Part shown: positions 8,354 to 16,276 of the stretch, piece by piece | Numbering within the stretch: the stretch's first letter is position 1 | Layout: every line of letters begins with the position of its first letter | NCBI GenBank assembly: GCA_938049385.1 | Contig: CALIBQ010000040.1 | Span: 1-64,000, forward strand | DNA length: 64,000 nt | Direction of reading: 5' to 3' | Origin: an uncultured Anaerolineae bacterium | Lineage (GTDB): Bacteria; Chloroflexota; Anaerolineae; JACIWP01 | Program-made: the position numbers and the translations under genes | Notes under the pieces: model-generated | What the model saw: the letters and a program-made list of their open reading frames with translations, nothing else | Database searches by the model: none | Told to the model about the DNA's origin: nothing

Positions 8354-10701
8354 CAGGACCCCTCCCGGGAGGCAAGGAAATGCCCCAGCACTGCCTGGCC
8401 GAGCGCCACACCGCCGTCGTTGCAGGGCACCTGGCGGTGGAGCAGGACCCGGAAGCCGGCCTTCTCCAACAGCGGCACCGTCAGGCGCAGTAACAGCCGG
8501 TTCTGGAAGCACCCGCCGCTGAGCGCGACCGTACGCAGGCCGGTCCGCTCGGCGATGGCCTGGCATACGCTGGCGATGATGTGGGTCGCAGTAAGATGGA
8601 AGCGCCAGGCGATGGCCGGCACCGGCACCTGCCGGCGCATATCGCGCAGGATGGCATCGAAGAGGGTTTCCAGGCGCACGATGGTGAGGCTGTCTTCCTG
8701 CACCAGGTCGAAAGGATAGGCTTGTGGAAAGCTGGGGTCTGGCTCCGCCAGGTGTTCCATCTCAATGGCCGGCTGTGCCTCGTACGAAGCGTGCCGGCAG
8801 ATGCCCAGCAGGGCGCTCACGGCGTCGAACAACCGGCCCATAGACGATGTAAGCGGGGCGTTCAGCCGGCGATCGATCTGCTGGAAGAGCAGGTCCAGGC
8901 GCTCTGCCGGCGCCAGGTCCGCCGGCACCGCATGCGGGCCAAGCAGGGTGTACATATAGCCGGCGGCGATGCGCCAAGGGTGATGGATGGCGGCGTCGCC
9001 GCCGGGAAGGGGCAGGTACATCAGGTGGGCAAGACGGCGCATGCCGGCATAACCGCCGGCGAACCATTCCCCGCCCCAGATACAGCCGTCCTCCCCGTAG
9101 CCGGTCCCATCCATGGCGGCGCCGATGACCGCGCCGTCTTCCGGACGCCATCCGCAGTCTGCCAGACAGGCGGCGATGTGCGCTTTGTGGTGCTGTACGG
9201 CGCCCACGATGGGGATGCCCGTCTGGCCGGCGTATTCCTGGGCGAAGCGCGTGGTCATGTAATCGGGATGCAGGTCATGCACAATGCCCTGCGGCTCCAA
9301 TCGGAACAGATGCCGGTAGAGGGCCAGGGTCTGGGTGAAATGCTCCAGCGTCTCCAGGTTCTCCATGTCCCCAATGTGCTGGCTGAGGAAAGCATACTGG
9401 TCCCGCGTCAGGCAGAAGGTGTTTTTCAGCGCCGGCCCGACTGCCAGCAGAGACCTGACCGGGAAGGGCAGTGCAACGGGGAAGGGGGCATAACCGCGCG
9501 CCCGGCGCAGGGGCTGAGGCTGTGCCGCCGGCGCGCTCCCCTCCCAAGTCACCACATGCCACACCGAGTCGTCGTAGCGGGAGTAGATGTCGCGGTTGTG
9601 GAGCAGAAAGGCATCCGCCAGGTGGCCCAGCCGGCGCGTTGCCTCTTTGTTGTCACAGGCGATAGGTTCCTCGCTGAGATTCCCGCTGGTCATCACCAGC
9701 GGCCGGCCTACATCCCGCAGGAGGATATGGTGCAGGGGGGTATACGCCAGCATGACGCCCAGGGTGCGGTGGCCGGGCGCCACATTGGGCGCCACATTGG
9801 AGCACTCCAGCCGCTCCAGCAGGACGATGGGGCACTGTGGGGAGGTCATCAGCGCCTCCGCCGCCGGCGTCAGCCGGCAGTGCCGGCGCACCTCCTCCAA
9901 ACTTGCCATCATGACGGCGAAGGGTTTGGCCGGCCGGCGCTTGCGCTGGCGCAGGAGCGCCACTGCGTCCGGGTTGGTGGCGTCGCAGGCCAGGTGGAAC
10001 CCGCCCAATCCCTTGATGGCCAGGATGCGGCCGGCCAGCAGTAGCTCTTTGGCGGCGGCCAGCACCGCCTCGGTGTCGGCACGTTCCGGGCCGGCGGCGC
10101 CGGGCCGGCCGGCGGCATCGGTCAGCCAGATGTGGGGGCCGCAGACCGGGCAGGCGTTGGGCTGGGCGTGAAAGCGCCGGTTCGTCGGGTCGTCATATTC
10201 CCGCTGGCAGTCCGGGCACATGGGGAAGACCCGCATGGTGGTGTTGGCACGGTCATACGGGATATCGGCGATGATGGTGAAGCGCGGGCCGCAGTTGGTG
10301 CAGTTGATGAAGGGATAGCGGTAGCGGCGGTCGGTCGGGTCGAAAAGCTCCCGCAGGCAGTCCGGACAGGTCGCCACGTCCGGCGAGATGAGCAGATACT
10401 GGCCGGCCGCCTGTTCGGAGGCGCGGATAGTGAAATCGGCGTAACCCTGCACCGGCGCATCCTGTACCTGCAGGGAGACGATGTGCGCCAGCGGTGGCCG
10501 CCGGCGCTGTAACTCCTGCACGAAGCGCTCCAGCAGTTCCGCTGGCCCCTCCACGGCGATGTCCACGCCGCCGGAATGGTTGAGCACCCAGCCGGCCAGG
10601 CCCATTTCCCGCGCCAGGTTGTACACGAAGGGGCGGAAGCCCACCCCCTGCACGATGCCGGCGACGCGGATATAGCGCGCTTGCCGCGAGGCAGTGGCCA
10701 A
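8353..10701 (-). CDS. hypF: Carbamoyltransferase HypF
   Basis: HypF makes carbamoyl-adenylate from carbamoyl phosphate and transfers the carbamoyl to HypE. The domain order is standard: acylphosphatase-like (V-Q-G-V-G-F-R-P-F near residue 20), two C-x2-C zinc-finger units (CPDC, CTNC, CPDC, CPVC), a YrdC-like domain (K-G-L-G-G-F-H-L-A-C) and a Kae1-like domain with H-H-K-A-H and G-G-C-F-Q-N. I prefer the TTG start at 10701. It lies two bases after the hypB stop, is preceded by AGGAG at 6-nt spacing, and yields a normal short N-terminus before the acylphosphatase domain. An in-frame ATG at 10731 would add 10 residues and overlap hypB by 28 bp. Confidence 0.95.
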   Translation of the reverse strand: MATASRQARYIRVAGIVQGVGFRPFVYNLAREMGLAGWVLNHSGGVDIAVEGPAELLERFVQELQRRRPPLAHIVSLQVQDAPVQGYADFTIRASEQAAGQYLLISPDVATCPDCLRELFDPTDRRYRYPFINCTNCGPRFTIIADIPYDRANTTMRVFPMCPDCQREYDDPTNRRFHAQPNACPVCGPHIWLTDAAGRPGAAGPERADTEAVLAAAKELLLAGRILAIKGLGGFHLACDATNPDAVALLRQRKRRPAKPFAVMMASLEEVRRHCRLTPAAEALMTSPQCPIVLLERLECSNVAPNVAPGHRTLGVMLAYTPLHHILLRDVGRPLVMTSGNLSEEPIACDNKEATRRLGHLADAFLLHNRDIYSRYDDSVWHVVTWEGSAPAAQPQPLRRARGYAPFPVALPFPVRSLLAVGPALKNTFCLTRDQYAFLSQHIGDMENLETLEHFTQTLALYRHLFRLEPQGIVHDLHPDYMTTRFAQEYAGQTGIPIVGAVQHHKAHIAACLADCGWRPEDGAVIGAAMDGTGYGEDGCIWGGEWFAGGYAGMRRLAHLMYLPLPGGDAAIHHPWRIAAGYMYTLLGPHAVPADLAPAERLDLLFQQIDRRLNAPLTSSMGRLFDAVSALLGICRHASYEAQPAIEMEHLAEPDPSFPQAYPFDLVQEDSLTIVRLETLFDAILRDMRRQVPVPAIAWRFHLTATHIIASVCQAIAERTGLRTVALSGGCFQNRLLLRLTVPLLEKAGFRVLLHRQVPCNDGGVALGQAVLGHFLASREGS

Positions 10702-10703
10702 GC

Positions 10704-11360
10704 CTATCTCCTGACGGCCGCTTCCAGCCATTCCAGCCAGGCCTCCATCCCCTCACCCGTGCGTGCCGAAAGGGGGAGCACCGGCGCGCGGGGGTTCAGC
10801 CCATGTACCAGCCGGCGGAATTCCGCCAGGTCAAAGTCCATGTAGGGCAGTACATCGGTCTTGGTGACCAGCACCAGGTCCACGAACTCGAACATGCTGG
10901 GGTACTTGTACGGTTTGTCGTGGCCCTCTGGCACGCTGAGGAGGGCGACGTTGTAGTCCTGTCCCAGGTCGAAGCCGGCCGGACAGATCAGGTTGCCCAC
11001 GTTCTCGATGAACAGGAGCTGAATCTCCTCCAGCGGCAGGGCATTCAGCGCCTGCTGGACCATAGAGGCTTCTAGGTGACAGCCGCCGCCGGTGTTGATC
11101 TGGACGACCGGGACGCCGGCCTGGGCGATTTTGTCCGCGTCCACCTGAGAGGCCACATCCCCTTCGATGACGCCGATCTTACAGGCCTCGCCCAGGGCGC
11201 GGATGGTGGCCAGGAGCAGGGTCGTTTTACCGGCGCCCGGCGAGGACATGATGTTCACCGTCGTGATGCCGTGCCCTCGCAGGCGCTCCCGGTTATTGGC
11301 CGCAATGCGGTCGTTGGCGCTCAATATCCGTTCCACCACCGGGATTTGCCGTCGGGTCAT
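10704..11360 (-). CDS. hypB: Hydrogenase nickel incorporation GTPase HypB
   Basis: HypB is a SIMIBI-class GTPase that delivers Ni to the large subunit together with HypA. The 218-residue protein has the P-loop S-S-P-G-A-G-K-T-T near 38-46, I-E-G-D-V-A-S near 64, the metal-site segment G-G-G-C-H-L-E near 92 and the N-K/T-K-D-like guanine motif T-K-T-D-V-L near 166. It lacks the His-rich or CxxCGC N-terminal Ni-storage extension that some HypB proteins carry. A good GGGAGG site precedes the ATG. It lies between hypA and hypF, all on the minus strand. Confidence 0.96.
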   Translation of the reverse strand: MTRRQIPVVERILSANDRIAANNRERLRGHGITTVNIMSSPGAGKTTLLLATIRALGEACKIGVIEGDVASQVDADKIAQAGVPVVQINTGGGCHLEASMVQQALNALPLEEIQLLFIENVGNLICPAGFDLGQDYNVALLSVPEGHDKPYKYPSMFEFVDLVLVTKTDVLPYMDFDLAEFRRLVHGLNPRAPVLPLSARTGEGMEAWLEWLEAAVRR

Positions 11361-11387
11361 ACAATACCTCCCGTGAGCCTCATCGGC

Positions 11388-11729
11388 TCACTCAATTTCG
11401 ATGCTTTCCACATAAAATTCCTTGCCGGCCCGCACTTCGCCCCCCATGGCACCGCACGCAGGGCATGTCCAGTCCCGCTCTGGCGGGTGGAATTCATGGC
11501 CGCATTCCCAGCACCGCAGGCGGGTAGCCACGCGGTGGAAGTGTAGCTTCGCGCCCTCGGCCAGCGTGCCGGGCGTCAGGATGTCAAAATAGAATTGGAT
11601 CGAATCATCCACAAAGCCGGCCAAATCGCCGATGACCAGATGAATGTCGGTGATGCGCCGCGCGCCGGCCTTCTCGGCGTGCTCGATGGCGATGCGCAGG
11701 ATGCCCTCTGTCACCGGTAGTTCATGCAT
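11388..11729 (-). CDS. hypA: Hydrogenase nickel-insertion protein HypA
   Basis: This 113-residue protein starts M-H-E-L, the invariant HypA N-terminus whose His2 binds Ni, and carries the zinc site C-W-E-C ... C-P-A-C near residues 73-93. It transfers Ni to the hydrogenase large subunit with HypB. The ATG at 11729 overlaps the stop of the upstream endopeptidase gene by 8 bp. The open frame continues upstream, but only this start gives the essential MHE terminus. Hybrid clusters sometimes use HypA-like proteins for urease, but the gene context leaves no doubt here. Confidence 0.96.
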   Translation of the reverse strand: MHELPVTEGILRIAIEHAEKAGARRITDIHLVIGDLAGFVDDSIQFYFDILTPGTLAEGAKLHFHRVATRLRCWECGHEFHPPERDWTCPACGAMGGEVRAGKEFYVESIEIE

Positions 11730-12237
11730 GCTGAGATGCTTCTGCCCCCGCCAGTTCCAGGATGCGGGCCACCGCGGCCGGCACCAGCGCCTGTGCAGCC
11801 GGCGAGAGACCCTCACCGAAATCAAAGTCGTGCCCCCGCAGGGAAAGCAGGATGCCTTGCGGCGCGCGGCCGTGCATCTGCTCCGCCAGAGCCAGCAGGG
11901 CGCAGGGATGCAGGATATGCGAGACCGTGGCCGGCTTGAAGCAAGCCTCCAGCGGTTCCTCCAGGATGGGCTGGGGCAGGCTCTCCACATGGGCATCTAC
12001 GAAGATCACCAGTTCATAGGGCGCGAGCATTTCCGCCAGCTCTGGGAGAAGCTGGTGCAGGGCGATGCTGTCAATACCCGTTCCGCTCTCGCCGAGGGCG
12101 TCCAAGCCGTCCTCGCCGGCCGGCAGTTCGGGCTGGCCCAAATGCCGGCGCAGGGCGTTGACCACCGCCAGGCCGACACCGTCATCGCGGCGGTATACGT
12201 TTCCGAATCCAATCACCAGCACCCGTCGTGGGTTCAT
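11722..12237 (-). CDS. Hydrogenase maturation endopeptidase (HyaD/HoxW family, M52)
   Basis: The 171-residue protein opens with V-L-V-I-G-F-G-N-V-Y-R-R-D-D-G-V-G, the M52 family signature whose Asp, together with Asp81 (F-V-D-A-H) and a His near 108 (S-H-I-L-H-P), coordinates Ni. These proteases remove the C-terminal extension of the large subunit after Ni insertion. The large subunit encoded at 12439 has exactly such an extension after its DPCxxCxxH motif. A probable promoter with TTGCAC-17-TATAAC lies just upstream (12273-12301), so this gene may open a separately controlled maturation operon with hypABFDE. Confidence 0.92.
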   Translation of the reverse strand: MNPRRVLVIGFGNVYRRDDGVGLAVVNALRRHLGQPELPAGEDGLDALGESGTGIDSIALHQLLPELAEMLAPYELVIFVDAHVESLPQPILEEPLEACFKPATVSHILHPCALLALAEQMHGRAPQGILLSLRGHDFDFGEGLSPAAQALVPAAVARILELAGAEASQHA

Positions 12238-12272
12238 AAGCCGATATAAAGGCTCCGCATCAGATTGTCCGG

Positions 12273-12301
12273 GTTATACTACGGAAACCCTGACTGTGCA
12301 A
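12273..12301 (-). promoter_or_regulatory. Internal promoter for the maturation genes
   Basis: On the minus strand TTGCAC (12301-12296) and TATAAC (12278-12273) are spaced by 17 bp. Transcription would start near 12266, about 30 nt before the endopeptidase ATG at 12237. It would allow endopeptidase-hypABFDE expression independent of the structural genes. Confidence 0.55.
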
Positions 12302-12340
12302 TTTGTTCAAAATCACGGGCTTCCCACAGATGACTGTCAC

Positions 12341-12404
12341 CTGGCCGCGAGTCAGCGGCTCGCGGCCAGTGATGCGAGCCGCTGGACGGCGGCCCGCATC
12401 ACTG
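12341..12404. repeat. Two adjacent, partly overlapping hairpins between hydrogenase large subunit and endopeptidase
   Basis: CTGGCCGCGA (12341-12350) pairs with TCGCGGCCAG (12360-12369). CAGTGATGCG (12367-12376) pairs with CGCATCACTG (12395-12404). The two 10-bp stems share three bases, so they compete. They occupy the 201-bp gap after the large-subunit stop and could attenuate read-through into the maturation genes or stabilise the 3' end. No clear U-tract is present. Confidence 0.5.
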
Positions 12405-12438
12405 TACATGATGATGTCAGCAGTGCTGTGGGTGCGGC

Positions 12439-13863
12439 TTAATCGCGCCGCAGGATATCCAGCAGTTGGCCGGCGGAGTCGTACAGCTCCACCACCATCG
12501 GCATCTGCCCCACAGCATGGGTGGAGCAGGAGAGGCAAGGGTCGTGGGCGCGGATGGCCGCTTCCACGCGGTTCAGCATGCCCTCGGTGAGGTTCTTGCC
12601 GTCAATGTAGCGCTTGGCGACCATGTCCACCGACTTGCTCATGGCCCAGTTGTTGTGGCCGGTGGCAACGATGAGGTTGACGCGAGTGAGCTGACCCATC
12701 TCATTGGTCCAGTAGTGGTGGAACAGGGTGCCGCGCGGCGCCTCCACACAGCCGACGCCCTCCCCGACGATGCCGGCGGATTCCGCCACGATGTCGGTGC
12801 GCAGGATGTCCGGGTCTTCCAGCAGTTCGCGGGTGCGCTCCAGGGCATAGACCGCCTCGATCAGGCGGGCATAGTGGAACCAGAGCGTCCCCTCGACCGG
12901 CCGGCCGCCGTTCAGCCGCTTCCAAACCTTCATCTCTTCCTGGGCCAGCGGCGTGCTGATGTGGGTGGCGACGTTCAGCCGGCCCAGCGGCCCGACGCGG
13001 TATGTGCCCTCCGGCCAGCCCAGCTTCTTGTAGAAGGGGAACTTGAGATACGACCAGCGCTCCACGTGCTCGGCGATGTAATCCAGATAATTGCGCGGGT
13101 CGAACTGGTCCAGCAGTTTGCCCTGGGCGTCCACGATGCGCACCTGCCCATCGTACAGCTCCAGCGCGCCGTCGGGCTGGACCAGGCCCATGTAGTTGGA
13201 CGGGAAGACGGCGAACTCGTTCATCAGGGTTTGGTTCTTGTCTGCCCAGTCCAGGAAGAGGGCGATGCCGGTCTTGGTGGTCGCCATGTGCTCGTCAATC
13301 TGGCTCAGGATCCAATCGCGGTCCTCCGGCTTGAGGGCGCTGTTCACGCCGCCGGTGATGGCCCAGCGGGGGTGAATGCGCCGGCCGGAGAGCCGGCGGA
13401 TGATCTCCTGGCCGTAGGCGCGCATCTTGACAGCCTTGACCGCCAGGTCCGGGTTGGCCTGGATGACGCCCACCACGTTGCGGATGGCTGGGTCGGCATC
13501 AAAGCCCAGGATGAGGTCTGGGCCGGCCAGCTCGAAGAAGTGCATGCCGTGCGACTGGATCATCTGCCCCATGTGCAGAAGCTCGCGCAGTTTATGGGCG
13601 GTGGGCGTCGGTTTGACGCCGGCGACCCCGTCGCAGGCCTTGGCGGCGGCCAGGTGATGGCTCACCGGGCAGATGCCGCAGATGCGGGGCGTGATTTCCG
13701 GCATTTCGAAGAACATGCGCCCCTCGCTGAATTTCTCGAACCCACGGAACTGATCCACGTGGAAGAAGGACTGCTCGACCTTCCCCTCGTCGTTCAGGTG
13801 GATGGTGATGCGCGCGTGTCCCTCGATGCGGGTCACGGGTGAAATGGTAATTTTCTGTCCCAT
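12439..13863 (-). CDS. [NiFe] hydrogenase large subunit (group 3, HoxH/HydL-like)
   Basis: The 474-residue catalytic subunit binds the NiFe(CN)2CO centre. The L1 motif R-I-C-G-I-C (C62, C65) and the L2 motif D-P-C-L-S-C-S-T-H (C443, C446, H449) supply all four Ni-ligating cysteines. The 25 residues after H449 are the extension cut by the endopeptidase encoded downstream. [11 protein letters not shown] and the overall length match cytosolic bidirectional (group 3) enzymes rather than membrane uptake hydrogenases. The gene follows the small subunit with a 38-bp gap. It catalyses reversible H2 oxidation coupled to the diaphorase subunits upstream in the operon. Confidence 0.95.
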   Translation of the reverse strand: MGQKITISPVTRIEGHARITIHLNDEGKVEQSFFHVDQFRGFEKFSEGRMFFEMPEITPRICGICPVSHHLAAAKACDGVAGVKPTPTAHKLRELLHMGQMIQSHGMHFFELAGPDLILGFDADPAIRNVVGVIQANPDLAVKAVKMRAYGQEIIRRLSGRRIHPRWAITGGVNSALKPEDRDWILSQIDEHMATTKTGIALFLDWADKNQTLMNEFAVFPSNYMGLVQPDGALELYDGQVRIVDAQGKLLDQFDPRNYLDYIAEHVERWSYLKFPFYKKLGWPEGTYRVGPLGRLNVATHISTPLAQEEMKVWKRLNGGRPVEGTLWFHYARLIEAVYALERTRELLEDPDILRTDIVAESAGIVGEGVGCVEAPRGTLFHHYWTNEMGQLTRVNLIVATGHNNWAMSKSVDMVAKRYIDGKNLTEGMLNRVEAAIRAHDPCLSCSTHAVGQMPMVVELYDSAGQLLDILRRD

Positions 13864-13901
13864 AGATGGGCCTCCTTACAGACGTCGTTGGCGAAGCGGC
13901 G

Positions 13902-14447
13902 TCATTCGTATTTGAGCACTTCGCCGCTCAGAACCGGCTTGCGGCCGGCGAGCAGTTCCGTTATCACGTACCAGATGGCATCCGCTGAAGGCGGACATCC
14001 CGGCAGGTACACATCCACCGGCACCACCTCATCCACCGCCATGGCGCGGTCGGTCAGGATGCCAATGCCCTCGTCAGGGATGATGCCCTCCGGGTTGTGG
14101 GTGCTCTCGGTCTCGATGTAGCCGCGGCGCAGCACCTCTTCCTTAGGAAAGAAATTGCGCATGGTACAGATGCCGCCGAAGACGGCGCAGTCCCCCAGGG
14201 CGATGAGGATTTTGCAGTGCTCGCGCATCTCTTTTGCCGCCTCGACCTGGTGCGTATTGCTCACTGCGCCGGTCAGGATGCCCACATCCACCCCATCCGC
14301 CGGCGGGTGCTTCAGGTCGGTGATGGGCGATGAGGTGATTTCGGCATGCTCCAGCAGGGTCAGGATGCGCTCATCAATGTCCAGGATGCTCATATGACAG
14401 CCAGCGCAGGCATCTAACCATTCAGTGGCCAGTCGGATCTTGCCCAT
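13902..14447 (-). CDS. [NiFe] hydrogenase small subunit (HoxY/HydS-like)
   Basis: At 181 residues this is the short small subunit typical of group 3 enzymes. It has no Tat signal peptide and no medial or distal cluster domain. Ligands for the proximal [4Fe-4S] cluster are visible at C14 and C17 (D-A-C-A-G-C-H), C87/C94 (G-D-C-A-V-F-G-G-I-C) and C151 (L-P-G-C-P-P). The protein passes electrons between the NiFe site and the NuoG-like subunit encoded upstream. The absence of a signal peptide places the complex in the cytoplasm. Confidence 0.95.
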   Translation of the reverse strand: MGKIRLATEWLDACAGCHMSILDIDERILTLLEHAEITSSPITDLKHPPADGVDVGILTGAVSNTHQVEAAKEMREHCKILIALGDCAVFGGICTMRNFFPKEEVLRRGYIETESTHNPEGIIPDEGIGILTDRAMAVDEVVPVDVYLPGCPPSADAIWYVITELLAGRKPVLSGEVLKYE

Positions 14448-14521
14448 GTTCGTAACTCCTCGCTCGCGAATTTGCGTTTCACGTGCCGGCCTGTACGCTG
14501 GGTGCTTAGCCGGCGCCCGGC

Positions 14522-16231
14522 CTACAGCAGGCTGGCCAGCGCCTGGAGCACCTCGGCCTCACTGCGCACACCGGCCGGCATCTGCACTGCCGCCTGAACC
14601 ATCAGCTCTTTGCCTTCCAGGTTGGTGACATGGCCGTTCTGCTCCGCCCAGATGGGCGCCGGCAGGACCACATCCGCCTTGTCGGTCAGCGCCGACTGCC
14701 GGCTGGCCAGCACCACGTTGAAACCGCCGTTCAGCCAGCCGGCCAGCTCCGCCGTGCGCACCTCGGGAGCGTCGCCGGCCAGCAGGAAGACGACCGGGGC
14801 CGTGCCGGCAGTTACTGGCGCCAGGCCGGCCTGCAGGGCACCCCGGCCGTTGGGGCCTGGTTCCAGGCCGAGGAAGAGCGCCTTGTCCTTCAGCGTGCTC
14901 AGCGCCTTACACACCTTTTCCGAGGCCCCAACGCCGTAAATGACCACGGGCTTCTCGGCGCCGGCGGCCATCGCCGCGGCCTTGTCTGCCTCATCCTCAG
15001 GGAATACAGAATGCGCGTAGGCGGCCATGCCGTTGGGGGAATCCCCAATAAGCAGTAGGCGGGCGCCCTTATCGAAGGCGCGCTTGGCGAAGTAGCCGAC
15101 CACGCGGTTCTGCTCCAGTGGGTCGGCGCCGGCCACCACGATAAGGTCCGCCGCGGCCACATCGGAGACCTGGGCCGGCCGGGCGCCGGGGATGACCGGC
15201 AGGGCCGGCTCGGCGCGGCCAGCTTTGCCGCCGGCTTTGGCGAAGAGGCCGGCGAAGGCCCGCAGTGCCTCGTTAGTGGTGCAGGAGGCGGCCACGCCCA
15301 GGGCGCCGCCGGCTTTCAGCTTGCCGGCGACAAGCCCGAGCGCTTCGTCCCAACTGGCCGGCTCCAGCTTGCCGTTGCGCCGCACCATCGGCGTGGTGAC
15401 GCGCCCCCGCGTGTCGTACAGCGGCCGGAAGCGGCCGTCCACACACAGCAGTCCCCCGCTGGGACCCTGATGCCAGGCGCCCTCGACGCGAAGCACGAGA
15501 TTGTCATGCGTCACCGCCTCCACCGCACAGCCGACACTGCACTGCATGCAGGTCGTGGCCACTTTCTGCACGTCCCCTTTATGGCGGTAGCGGTAGGCGG
15601 ATTTGCGGTCAATCAGCGCGCCGGTGGGGCAAACCTGCAAGCAGGTGCCGCATTCGACACAGGTGGATTCGCCGAAGGGCACGTCGTGGTCGGCGATGAT
15701 CATGGAGTTGGCGCCGCGGAATTTAAGCCCCAGGGTGTGATTGGCGGCGATCTCCGAGCAGGCGCGCACGCACCGCCGGCAAAGGATACAGCGGTTCGGC
15801 TCGTAGACAAAGTAACTGCGGGTTGCATCCACTGGCTTCGGCTCATAAGTGCGGTTGTAAGTCCAGTGGTCGAGCTGATAGCGGTACGCCAGGTCCTGGA
15901 GTTCGCAGTCCCCGCTCATCTGGCAGTACATGCAGTAATGGTTGCGCTCGGAGAAGAGCAGTTCCAGCACGAACTTGCGCGTCTTAACCACCTTCTCCGA
16001 CTCGGTCCAGACCTCCAGTCCTTCGGAGACGGGAAAGGTGCAGGCCGGCTGGAGGGTGCGCTGTTTGGCAACCTCCACCAGGCACATGCGGCATCCGCCC
16101 CAGGCGGAGAGCGCCGGATGCTCGCACAGGGTGGGGATATCAACGCCGGCCGCGCGGGCGGCCTGCAGTATGGTCTGCCCGGTCTGGGCAGTGATTTTCT
16201 GACCGTTGATGGTGATATTCACCGTGGCCAT
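14522..16231 (-). CDS. NuoG/HoxU-like iron-sulfur subunit with a molybdopterin-oxidoreductase-like C-terminal domain
   Basis: The 569-residue protein has, in order, a [2Fe-2S] ferredoxin domain (C36, C47, C50, C64), a His-Cys [4Fe-4S] site (H98, C100, C103, C109), two ferredoxin-type [4Fe-4S] clusters (C-I-L-C-R-R-C and C-V-E-C-G-T-C-L-Q-V-C-P near 150-210), then a C-M-Q-C-S-V-G-C...C site as in NuoG N7/formate dehydrogenase, and a shortened molybdopterin-like domain to the end. It would carry electrons between the NuoF-like flavin subunit and the [NiFe] pair. HoxU normally ends after the ferredoxin clusters, so the extra ~300 residues make this closer to NuoG or HydA with a non-catalytic scaffold. 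The ATG is preceded by GGAGG. Confidence 0.9.
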   Translation of the reverse strand: MATVNITINGQKITAQTGQTILQAARAAGVDIPTLCEHPALSAWGGCRMCLVEVAKQRTLQPACTFPVSEGLEVWTESEKVVKTRKFVLELLFSERNHYCMYCQMSGDCELQDLAYRYQLDHWTYNRTYEPKPVDATRSYFVYEPNRCILCRRCVRACSEIAANHTLGLKFRGANSMIIADHDVPFGESTCVECGTCLQVCPTGALIDRKSAYRYRHKGDVQKVATTCMQCSVGCAVEAVTHDNLVLRVEGAWHQGPSGGLLCVDGRFRPLYDTRGRVTTPMVRRNGKLEPASWDEALGLVAGKLKAGGALGVAASCTTNEALRAFAGLFAKAGGKAGRAEPALPVIPGARPAQVSDVAAADLIVVAGADPLEQNRVVGYFAKRAFDKGARLLLIGDSPNGMAAYAHSVFPEDEADKAAAMAAGAEKPVVIYGVGASEKVCKALSTLKDKALFLGLEPGPNGRGALQAGLAPVTAGTAPVVFLLAGDAPEVRTAELAGWLNGGFNVVLASRQSALTDKADVVLPAPIWAEQNGHVTNLEGKELMVQAAVQMPAGVRSEAEVLQALASLL

Positions 16232-16276
16232 CGGTCGCTTTGCCTCCTTGACACGTTCATAAGTTCCCTCGGTTCA

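Noticed and set aside
12238-12438. Possible hypC or small ORF between the large subunit and endopeptidase genes
   Set aside because: The only open frame (12260-12538 minus) overlaps the large subunit and does not start with the M-C-L/I pattern or carry HypC features.
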